Source: Nitrospiraceae bacterium
Lineage (GTDB): Bacteria; Nitrospirota; Nitrospiria; Nitrospirales; Nitrospiraceae
Reading direction: 5' to 3'
Assembly (NCBI GenBank): GCA_025934615.1
Contig: JAICXS010000143.1
Location: 1-5,756 of the forward strand
DNA length: 5,756 nucleotides
Below are positions 1 to 4,975 of this stretch, piece by piece. The notes beneath the pieces are model-generated. The model had not been told where the DNA came from and did not search any database. It saw only the letters and a list, made by a program, of their open reading frames with translations. The position numbers and the translations under genes were made by a program. Numbering within the stretch: the stretch's first letter is position 1; each line of letters begins with the position of its first letter.

Positions 1-135
1 AAGAAAAAGCAGGAATTGATTGATAAAAATGTGGCGGTGATTCAAGCAGGCTGGGACTTTGCCGCTAAAAATGGATGGGATGAAATCAGCAAGGCCGCCA
101 AGAAGGCGGAGGATGCAGCAGCTGCCAAAGCGTAA
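1..135 (+). CDS. porG: 2-oxoacid:ferredoxin oxidoreductase, probable gamma subunit (C-terminal fragment)
   Basis: Only the last 44 residues are in the window; the reading frame is open from base 1 to the TAA at 133-135. The segment IDKNVAVIQAGWDFA resembles the usual end of gamma subunits of pyruvate/2-oxoglutarate:ferredoxin oxidoreductases, where a 'KN..A...G...A' helix closes the domain. It is followed by an Ala/Lys/Glu-rich tail of about 20 residues that looks disordered or weakly helical. The gamma subunit would form the domain equivalent to domain III of single-chain pyruvate:ferredoxin oxidoreductase. The delta, epsilon and alpha subunit genes follow on the same strand, the next one 27 bases on, so an operon is likely. 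The gamma call rests on this short match plus context. The fragment could instead be the end of the beta subunit, which is also missing from the window. Confidence 0.62.
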   Translation, partial: KKKQELIDKNVAVIQAGWDFAAKNGWDEISKAAKKAEDAAAAKA

Positions 136-162
136 TCTCTTACTAGAGTCAGAGAGGGATGC

Positions 163-486
163 ATGTATTTAGTAGCGGATATCAATGTAGACATTTGTGC
201 TCAGACAAGTTGCCGGCTGTGCACACAATACTGCCCGGAAGCCAACACTATCCAATACAATGAACAGGCTGGCAAGGAGAAGGGCTATAAGTATGGCTCA
301 GCCTATGTGGCTGTCGATCGGTGCAAGGGATGCGCGCAGTGCGTATGGGTCTGCGATAACATGGCCAAGCACCAGGCGATCAAGATGATTATGATCGATC
401 AACTGCCAAAGGCGGCGATTACCGACAACATCACGTACGGTGAGAAGACTACCACGGCGCTTCTTGCCAGTCCGATGGTTGGATAA
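163..486 (+). CDS. porD: 2-oxoacid:ferredoxin oxidoreductase delta subunit, ferredoxin-like with two [4Fe-4S] motifs
   Basis: This is a 107-residue ferredoxin-like electron-transfer subunit. It should carry electrons between external ferredoxin and the TPP site of the alpha/beta subunits. Two cysteine groups are visible: C12-x4-C17-x2-C20-x3-C24-P, and C54-x2-C57-x2-C60-x3-C64-D. That gives eight cysteines, enough for two [4Fe-4S] clusters. The first group has four rather than two residues between its first cysteines, and the second lacks the proline that normally follows the last cysteine. About 29 residues separate the groups, and a tail of about 43 residues without cysteine follows. The start is the ATG preceded by GAGAGGG at 152-158. 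The stop lies 12 bases before the epsilon gene. The ferredoxin fold and operon role are well supported. The substrate (pyruvate or 2-oxoglutarate, hence por or for naming) cannot be read from the sequence. Confidence 0.85.
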   Translation: MYLVADINVDICAQTSCRLCTQYCPEANTIQYNEQAGKEKGYKYGSAYVAVDRCKGCAQCVWVCDNMAKHQAIKMIMIDQLPKAAITDNITYGEKTTTALLASPMVG

Positions 487-491
487 AGGGG
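485..491 (+). promoter_or_regulatory. Shine-Dalgarno deciding the GTG start of the epsilon gene
   Basis: AAAGGGG lies seven bases before the GTG at 499 and overlaps the TAA stop of the delta gene. The same heptamer at the same seven-base spacing precedes the alpha gene (1283-1289, ATG at 1297). This supports the GTG as the true start and suggests matched translation of the two subunits. Confidence 0.75.
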
Positions 492-498
492 CGTACGA

Positions 499-1263
499 GT
501 GGAGACGACAAAGCAAAAACCGGAACGGATTATTACCCCAGGCCCAGCAGGTTTCCATCCCCCGTCTGCAGCGCAATTGGGCGTTATGCTGCCTGAGCCA
601 GGCGAAGGGCTCATGTACGGCATCCTCGAGCCGCAAGAGGAGAAGGTGATCGAAGAAATGGCTCGCGTGATGTTAACGAGTCCAAACGCGACGCTGTTTC
701 CCGGTCCCATGCTGTTGTGGGCGTGGAATGAGCATGCCGTGCAGAAGGCCAAGGCGCTTTTGGAAATCGCTGCACAGATTCCGAATGTCATGATCATTCC
801 CATGCCGGATTACCGGCCGAAGTATCCAAAGATCGATCCCGAAGAAGTCATCAATCCGAACCATCCTAACCTGACGATTTGGGGCAATAAGATCGAAGCG
901 TGTATTTTTGTCGGTGTCCATTGCCATTATGCGAATCTCACCTTAAAGATGATTCGGGCAGGGACGAACTGCTGCACAATGGCCATCTGCGCGGAACAAG
1001 GCCATGAGGACGCGATGCTCACCATTCGTGATTCCGACACCGCCAAGCTCCAACGTGTCGCCAAAGTCTTCAAGCGTGTACGCGAAGAAATGGGGATCAA
1101 ATTGCCGGACAATGGGGAAAATGTCCGTTTCACCGGGACTCAGTCGAAAGTATACGGCGGCAAGACCCATACAAATCCATTGGAGTTTATGCCGAGCGCA
1201 ACCGGCGCTGCCGGAGGGACGGCATTCGGCCACAACGCAGAACAGATGAAGCGCGAAGCTTAG
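499..1263 (+). CDS. porE: 2-oxoacid:ferredoxin oxidoreductase epsilon subunit (CO dehydrogenase beta/ACS epsilon-like)
   Basis: This 254-residue protein matches what I know as the fifth (epsilon) subunit of Hydrogenobacter/Nitrospira-type pyruvate or 2-oxoglutarate:ferredoxin oxidoreductases. These are usually annotated as CO dehydrogenase beta subunit/acetyl-CoA synthase epsilon subunit family proteins. Its role in the enzyme is not established to my knowledge; a structural or electron-transfer accessory role is inferred. Visible landmarks are a Pro-rich N-terminus, a conserved-looking core 'FPGPMLLWAWNEHA' (67-80), 'IIPMPDYRPKYP' (99-110), and a Cys/His-rich segment at 135-170 with C135, C142, C158, C159, C164 and H141, H143, H169. 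A Gly-rich tail follows from about 206. No canonical ferredoxin motif is present. The gene starts with GTG and sits 12 bases after the delta gene and 33 bases before the alpha gene, inside one operon. It cannot be a full CO dehydrogenase, because no catalytic subunit is nearby. Confidence 0.75.
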   Translation: METTKQKPERIITPGPAGFHPPSAAQLGVMLPEPGEGLMYGILEPQEEKVIEEMARVMLTSPNATLFPGPMLLWAWNEHAVQKAKALLEIAAQIPNVMIIPMPDYRPKYPKIDPEEVINPNHPNLTIWGNKIEACIFVGVHCHYANLTLKMIRAGTNCCTMAICAEQGHEDAMLTIRDSDTAKLQRVAKVFKRVREEMGIKLPDNGENVRFTGTQSKVYGGKTHTNPLEFMPSATGAAGGTAFGHNAEQMKREA

Positions 1264-1296
1264 AGCTGCGCCACCGATGAGCAAAGGGGTGGAATT

Positions 1297-2640
1297 ATGA
1301 GCGAATCCCTCGAAACCGAAGTCAAAACCAACCCGCAAGGTGATCCAATCACAAGTGTCGCTGCCCCGAAAATTGTGGGCAAGAAAGATCCTCACGCGGA
1401 AGCGAAAAAACAGACTGTCGTTACTCCGGAATATCTCTTTTTAGAAGCCCCAAGGAAAAGGGAGTTCATTACTGGGAGTGAGGCTGCGAAAGAAGCCGTG
1501 CGCCGGTCGAACGTCGATTTCGCGGTCGCCTACCCGATCACCCCGCAGAGCGAGACGATGCAATTGATCGGTGTGCTGTATGGTGAAGGCTATGTGAAAG
1601 AATACTATCGGGGTGAAGAGGAGTACGGTGTGATGTCGGCCATCGCCGGCGCCTCTCGTTCCGGAGTCCGATGCTACACGGCTACCGCAGGCCCTGGAAC
1701 ACTACGTGGAATCGAGCCCATTGCGTCATGGCCCGGCCATCGCCTTCCCGCGGTCTGCATGTTCACCTGTCGCGTGGTGAATGCGCCGCTGGCTATTCAG
1801 CCCGATAATATTGAGATCTCCTACCTGCTTAACTGCGGCATGATTGTATTTCATGCTGAGAATCAGCAGGACATGTATGACTTTACGATGAAGGCCTTTA
1901 TCATCAGCGAAAAAAATGATGTGACGCTTCCCGTCGGCGTCTGTTGCGACGGCTTTTTCGTGACCCATGCGCGTGGCTATGTGCATATGCAAGATCGTAG
2001 TATGAAGCTGCCTCCACGCGAAGCGTGGCGTGGCGCTGTGCCCGTGCTCGATGCCGAGAATCCGCCTGCTCGATTGTCACGTGACGCGCCGGTCCAGAAG
2101 TCCAATTTTATGGCGTATAACATTCACGCCGTATGGCAACAGGAAGTGTGGGCCGCCGTCGAACGATCGCGCAAGTACATCAATAAATATATGGGCGGAT
2201 TGCTCTCGGCGGAGAACATGGACAATGCCGATGCCGTGATCGTCGCGTCAGGCAGTGCTGCAGCGCAGTCGCGTGAGGCGGTAAGGCTTTGCGCCGCGAA
2301 GGGCATCAAGGTCGGCTTGATCAAGGTTCGGTCGCTCCGGCCGTTCCCTACAGACGAGTTGCGGAAACTATGCAAGGACGCCAAGCTGATTGTCATCCCG
2401 GAGTTTAACTATGTGGGATGGCTGGCGAAGGAAGTGGCGACAGCTATCTACGGTCATTCCAAGGCGAAGATCATAGCCGGACCGCATGTGTATGGAGGCC
2501 AATCCATGCCGGTGGAGTTGATCGTCGATGAGGTGGAGTCCGGATTGACTGGGAAGAAGTCCACCAACGTACCGCTGTCAGCGATCATGGGAACCGATGT
2601 CGATCCGGCGGCCGTGACCCATTTTATGCAGAATATTTGA
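1297..2640 (+). CDS. porA: 2-oxoacid:ferredoxin oxidoreductase alpha subunit
   Basis: This 447-residue alpha subunit belongs to a thiamine-diphosphate enzyme that interconverts 2-oxoacid + CoA and acyl-CoA + CO2 with ferredoxin. In the reductive TCA cycle it runs in the carboxylating direction. The pyrimidine-binding domain spans roughly residues 55-290: YPITPQSE (79-86) is the family signature, an acidic GEEEYG (106-111) probably holds the glutamate that activates the cofactor, and TATAGPG (128-134) follows. The second domain, roughly 305-415, contains VIVASGSAA and the typical GLIKVRSLRPFP (340-351). The first ~50 residues are polar and charged, come before the recognisable domain, and have no obvious homologue I can name. 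An AAAGGGG Shine-Dalgarno at seven bases supports the start. The gene is last in the operon, before a strong terminator. Pyruvate versus 2-oxoglutarate specificity is not readable, so porA could equally be forA. Confidence 0.9.
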   Translation: MSESLETEVKTNPQGDPITSVAAPKIVGKKDPHAEAKKQTVVTPEYLFLEAPRKREFITGSEAAKEAVRRSNVDFAVAYPITPQSETMQLIGVLYGEGYVKEYYRGEEEYGVMSAIAGASRSGVRCYTATAGPGTLRGIEPIASWPGHRLPAVCMFTCRVVNAPLAIQPDNIEISYLLNCGMIVFHAENQQDMYDFTMKAFIISEKNDVTLPVGVCCDGFFVTHARGYVHMQDRSMKLPPREAWRGAVPVLDAENPPARLSRDAPVQKSNFMAYNIHAVWQQEVWAAVERSRKYINKYMGGLLSAENMDNADAVIVASGSAAAQSREAVRLCAAKGIKVGLIKVRSLRPFPTDELRKLCKDAKLIVIPEFNYVGWLAKEVATAIYGHSKAKIIAGPHVYGGQSMPVELIVDEVESGLTGKKSTNVPLSAIMGTDVDPAAVTHFMQNI

Positions 2641-2661
2641 CCATAGCCGGGACTACACGCA

Positions 2662-2701
2662 AAAGAGCCCGTCCGATCTCCCGGACGGGCTCTTTGTTTT
2701 T
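2662..2701. terminator. Strong Rho-independent terminator, probably bidirectional
   Basis: A perfect 14-bp inverted repeat (arms 2662-2675 and 2682-2695, core GAGCCCGTCCG) closes a six-base loop. On the plus strand it runs into TTTGTTTTT, ending the oxidoreductase operon 22 bases after its stop. On the minus strand the A-rich left flank gives a four-base U run, so it can also stop transcription of the convergent 82-residue gene ending at 2724. Confidence 0.93.
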
Positions 2702-2723
2702 ACACAAAATAGTTGGAGCGGTA

Positions 2724-2972
2724 TCAGCTCTGGAGATCTCCTTCGACCAACTCTTCGCTATCCGGCATGCCATAAGCGACAAATTTGGCATAGGAAAGAT
2801 AGATCGAACTACTATCTCGCATCGCTTTCGCGCCCTGTGTCAGACGTTCGAGCTTGATTGGATCCGACGATTCGGATGAGCGAAGCGCCTGCACCTGCGC
2901 TTCCAATACGTCATTGTATTGGCGCATTGTCCGTTCGACTTCCAGATACGCTTGCATAATAGGGTCGGTCAT
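2724..2972 (-). CDS. Small protein of unknown function (82 aa)
   Basis: I do not recognise this protein. It is 82 residues, soluble and largely helix-forming, with no cysteine, signal peptide or membrane segment. The first half (about residues 5-32) has regularly spaced hydrophobic residues (Y, V, M, V, L, V, L) in a charged background, compatible with a short coiled coil or helical hairpin. The second half contains SIYLSYAKFVAYGMP, and the C-terminus is acidic. The gene is credible because AGAGGTGG lies six bases before the ATG and a promoter-like pair lies just upstream (2996-3025). It also ends just before a hairpin that works as a terminator in its direction. It is divergent from the Rsm22-like gene and convergent with the oxidoreductase operon, so neither neighbour gives a clear functional hint. 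Confidence 0.72.
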   Translation of the reverse strand: MTDPIMQAYLEVERTMRQYNDVLEAQVQALRSSESSDPIKLERLTQGAKAMRDSSSIYLSYAKFVAYGMPDSEELVEGDLQS

Positions 2973-2978
2973 TGCCAG

Positions 2979-2986
2979 CCACCTCT
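2979..2986 (-). promoter_or_regulatory. Shine-Dalgarno of the 82-residue gene
   Basis: Read on the minus strand, this is AGAGGTGG, six bases before the ATG at 2972. The match is strong, and it fixes the start and supports the reality of this unknown gene. Confidence 0.75.
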
Positions 2987-2995
2987 TCGTCAGTC

Positions 2996-3025
2996 ACAAT
3001 ACACCACACTCTTTCTGACGGTCAA
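2996..3025 (-). promoter_or_regulatory. Sigma70-type promoter candidate for the 82-residue gene
   Basis: On the minus strand, TTGACC (3020-3025) and TATTGT (2996-3001) are separated by 18 bases. They match the -35 and -10 consensus at 5/6 and 4/6 positions. Transcription would begin near 2989 and give a short leader of about 17 bases containing the Shine-Dalgarno. The call is from pattern only. Confidence 0.5.
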
Positions 3026-3029
3026 CACA

Positions 3030-4235
3030 ATGCCCATTCAGCACGTTTTGTCATCGCCACTTTTGCAAGTTCTTTCAACACGTGTCGGCTGGAAAGGCTC
3101 GGGTGAGGGCAATCGCCCCGGGCATAAAGAGTTGTCTCAACACGTGAGCGAGCTTTCCAGATTGTTTACGCGGGACCGGCATGAGCTTGAGACCCGATAC
3201 CTGGCCGATGAGCGATTGCGGCGTGCCTATGTAGCGTATTTCTTGCCGGTCAATGCCGCCAAGGTTCAAACACTGTTGGACGAACTCCCAGAACGAGATC
3301 TAAAGGGCCCTAGTATCCTGGAAAATGGTCCACTGCGTGTGCTGGATATAGGGAGCGGGCCGGGCACCGCCTCACTTGCCGTCCTCGATTGGATGGAGCA
3401 GTCTTCCAGAAGGGCGCGCGGCATTGAGGTAACCGCAGTCGATAGTGTGCGAGCTGCTCTTGACGAGGCAAAGGCTTTGTGGACTGCGTATTGTCGAATC
3501 AATGCGCCGGAATCTGCCCGACTTCACTGTCTACATGTCGACCTTGAACGAAATGCGTGGATCAAGTCGATCGATCAATCGAATCCCTATCATCTCATCG
3601 TCATGGCCAACACGCTTAACGAGTTGTATCGGACAGCCGACGATGCCGTCCAGCGGCAGGTCCACCTGATTCAGATGCTTCTCGACCGACTCGATCATCA
3701 TGGCGCACTCATCATCGTCGAGCCGGCGTTGAGGCAGACGACCCGCAATCTCCATCATCTCAGAGACCGGCTGCTTATGCTCCGTGCCTGTACGATCTAT
3801 AGTCCTTGTTTACATGAGCACTCGTGCCCCGCACTCATTAAAAACGATGACTGGTGTCACGAAGAACGTCCCTGGGTTTCACCGCCGTGGATTACCGCCA
3901 TCGATCAGGAAGTGGGATTGATCAAGGACGCGCTGAAATTCTCATACGCTATTCTTCGAAAAGACGGTGCTACCATCGTGCGGAGAGATCCGGATGTCTT
4001 TCGAGTCGTCAGCGAACTGAGGGTGCTGAAGGGAGATAGCCGGGCCTGGCTCTGCAATGAAACAGGAAGACCTGAAGTAGGCCGCTTAGATCGTGACGAA
4101 GCGGACAACAATGGATCTGTAAGCGAGTGGCATCGAGGAGCCATTGTTCACATCAGAGGAATAGAACAGAAGAGTCCCGGGAGTATGAGACGGGTGAAAC
4201 GGACGACGTCTGTGCGGATGATTCGCCCGGTGTGA
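3030..4235 (+). CDS. Rsm22/METTL17-like small-ribosomal-subunit methyltransferase family protein
   Basis: This is a 401-residue class I SAM-dependent methyltransferase-like protein of the Rsm22 family, known from mitochondrial small-subunit assembly (yeast Rsm22, human METTL17). An N-terminal helical region holds 'YLADERLRRAYVAYFLP' (57-73), typical of the family. Motif I is VLDIGSGPGT (104-113), the SAM-binding glycine loop. ANTLNEL (193-199) and VEPA (230-233) follow as later Rossmann strands. A cysteine group C260 (SPCLHEHSCP), C266 and C276 (DWC), with C342 (LCNETGR) further on, reproduces the 3+1 arrangement reported to bind [4Fe-4S] in METTL17. The C-terminus is basic. It probably acts on the assembling 30S subunit; catalytic activity is not certain in this family. 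The ATG at 3030 has no good Shine-Dalgarno. An earlier in-frame ATG at 2919 would overlap the divergent gene. A GTG at 3144 is possible but would shorten the N-terminal region to just before the family-conserved segment. I see no convincing promoter. Confidence 0.85.
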   Translation: MPIQHVLSSPLLQVLSTRVGWKGSGEGNRPGHKELSQHVSELSRLFTRDRHELETRYLADERLRRAYVAYFLPVNAAKVQTLLDELPERDLKGPSILENGPLRVLDIGSGPGTASLAVLDWMEQSSRRARGIEVTAVDSVRAALDEAKALWTAYCRINAPESARLHCLHVDLERNAWIKSIDQSNPYHLIVMANTLNELYRTADDAVQRQVHLIQMLLDRLDHHGALIIVEPALRQTTRNLHHLRDRLLMLRACTIYSPCLHEHSCPALIKNDDWCHEERPWVSPPWITAIDQEVGLIKDALKFSYAILRKDGATIVRRDPDVFRVVSELRVLKGDSRAWLCNETGRPEVGRLDRDEADNNGSVSEWHRGAIVHIRGIEQKSPGSMRRVKRTTSVRMIRPV

Positions 4236-4237
4236 TC

Positions 4238-4447
4238 TCAGTCAGCTTCGGGTTCGGAGCTGCCGTGCTTATGCGTGACTTTATCCTCGTCGAACAGCTC
4301 GGCCATTTCCTCGGCCATCATGTCTCGATCGTTGGGAACTGAGACGAGCGGAATCTGTTTTCTGGCCTTTGGCTCTTGGTCGGTCTGCTCCGCCTTCTCA
4401 GATTGCCGTTGAGAAGGCTCGGGGGGTTGAGGAGTCGTATTAGCCAT
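4238..4447 (-). CDS. Small hydrophilic protein of unknown function (69 aa)
   Basis: I do not recognise this protein. The first ~30 residues are rich in Pro, Gln, Glu and Lys and look disordered. A short block 'KQIPLVSVPNDRDMMAEEMAELFDEDK' (read as residues 30-43 and 44-56) carries the only hydrophobic residues and could be a binding helix. The tail is acidic and His-containing. It has no cysteine and no signal sequence. It lies 34 bases after the zinc-ribbon gene on the same strand, so cotranscription is likely. No Shine-Dalgarno precedes the ATG. A TATACT box ends six bases upstream of it, which would give an almost leaderless transcript. The frame stays open further upstream, with in-frame GTGs a few codons before the ATG. 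The stop is only two bases from the convergent Rsm22-like gene's stop. Confidence 0.5.
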   Translation of the reverse strand: MANTTPQPPEPSQRQSEKAEQTDQEPKARKQIPLVSVPNDRDMMAEEMAELFDEDKVTHKHGSSEPEAD

Positions 4448-4481
4448 GACGGTAGTATACACCACTTGCCGCCCGCAAACG

Positions 4482-4841
4482 CTACTCAAATGATTCCAGC
4501 GAAGACTTTTCCGGGAATGCATGGCCACAAGAATGACAGGTGACGAAGTAAAAAGCTTCACGGACCGAGAGGACGATCCGGAAATCAAGCTTCACGCCAT
4601 GCGTCTCGCATTTGGGGCACGGGATGCTCTTCAAATGATAGGGAATATCCGGTTGTGTGCGTTCATAAAATTCCATATCGGTGTGCACCGGGAAGGAGTA
4701 GCGGCATTTCATGCATCCCGCTTTCCATTCGCCATCCGGCTGCATGCTGCGGCGGTCGATCGAAAATGAGTTGGTTTTGCAAATCGGACACCGAATCGCG
4801 CTGAGTCGCGATTCAACCTGTTCGACCGTCATCTGTCGCAT
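4482..4841 (-). CDS. Tandem double zinc-ribbon protein of unknown function (119 aa)
   Basis: This 119-residue cytoplasmic protein has four CxxC pairs: CPIC (18-21), CMKC (43-46), CPKC (75-78) and CHSC (102-105). They form two zinc ribbons, with 21 and 23 residues between the pairs. The halves look duplicated: each second knuckle is followed by an aromatic/basic stretch ending in FP (CRYSFP, CGHAFP). Between them is an acidic linker with 'MEFYERTQPDIPYH' (56-69). Zinc binding is well supported. The role is unknown; nucleic-acid or protein interaction is usual for such ribbons. GAGAGGA (4849-4855 on the minus strand) is seven bases before the ATG, which supports the start. A promoter-like TATACT lies at 4885-4890. 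The gene is divergent from the DNA-glycosylase pair and probably leads a two-gene transcript with the 69-residue protein. Confidence 0.8.
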   Translation of the reverse strand: MRQMTVEQVESRLSAIRCPICKTNSFSIDRRSMQPDGEWKAGCMKCRYSFPVHTDMEFYERTQPDIPYHLKSIPCPKCETHGVKLDFRIVLSVREAFYFVTCHSCGHAFPEKSSLESFE

Positions 4842-4848
4842 CGTTCCG

Positions 4849-4855
4849 TCCTCTC
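4849..4855 (-). promoter_or_regulatory. Shine-Dalgarno of the zinc-ribbon gene
   Basis: On the minus strand, GAGAGGA lies seven bases before the ATG at 4841. This selects that ATG over the next in-frame one three codons later (MRQM). Confidence 0.7.
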
Positions 4856-4884
4856 TTTACGGCACACTTACTTGCCACGCAGGC

Positions 4885-4914
4885 AGTATAGCGACCGTTG
4901 CACTCCGTCTGCAA
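4885..4914 (-). promoter_or_regulatory. Candidate promoter of the zinc-ribbon gene
   Basis: On the minus strand, TATACT (4885-4890) matches the -10 consensus at 5/6 positions. A weak TTGCAG (4909-4914) lies 18 bases upstream. A perfect TTGACA (4919-4924) is present but at 28 bases, too far for a normal -35. Transcription would start near 4878 and give a leader of about 37 bases. The weak -35 overlaps the dyad at 4896-4916, as expected for a regulated promoter. Confidence 0.4.
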
Positions 4915-4916
4915 CG
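4896..4916. promoter_or_regulatory. Perfect 7-bp dyad in the divergent control region (operator candidate)
   Basis: CGTTGCA (4896-4902) and TGCAACG (4910-4916) form a perfect inverted repeat with a seven-base spacer. It sits between the divergent zinc-ribbon and DNA-glycosylase genes and spans two helical turns, as a dimeric repressor site would. It is not followed by a T-tract, so it is not a terminator, and it does not resemble a LexA box. The regulator is unknown. Confidence 0.35.
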
Positions 4917-4975
4917 TGTGTCAAATATGGTGGTCAAGTTGGAGGCCATTGCGTCCACAGGAGATCGCTGAATTG

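Noticed and set aside
298..803. Minus-strand open frames opposite the delta and epsilon genes (298-636 and 399-803)
   Set aside because: They lie opposite well-supported genes, have no Shine-Dalgarno that I trust and no recognisable motif.
499..1263. Carbon monoxide dehydrogenase or acetyl-CoA synthase function for the epsilon protein
   Set aside because: The similarity is only to an accessory subunit family. The neighbours are oxidoreductase subunits, and no catalytic CODH/ACS gene is present.
943..1395. 150-codon minus-strand open frame across the epsilon-alpha junction
   Set aside because: It overlaps two recognised subunits and their shared control region, and its composition looks like an antisense shadow.
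2637..2879. 80-codon plus-strand open frame after the alpha gene
   Set aside because: It runs through the terminator hairpin and opposite the 82-residue gene, whose start signals are much better.
2919..3029. Upstream in-frame ATG at 2919 as start of the Rsm22-like gene
   Set aside because: It would overlap the divergent 82-residue gene and its promoter, and the added residues match no family feature.
4448..4588. Longer 116-residue form of the 69-residue protein
   Set aside because: The extension overlaps the end of the zinc-ribbon gene in another frame and has no start signal. The shorter form starts after that gene's stop.
4896..4916. LexA/SOS box for the repair genes
   Set aside because: The dyad CGTTGCA-N7-TGCAACG does not match CTGT-N8-ACAG or the GAAC-type box. 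No other candidate was seen nearby.
4898..4975. TTG at 4898 as start of the uracil-glycosylase gene
   Set aside because: The extra 26 residues cross the dyad and promoter region and have no family similarity, while AGGAGA at 4959-4964 supports a start at 4973-4976.
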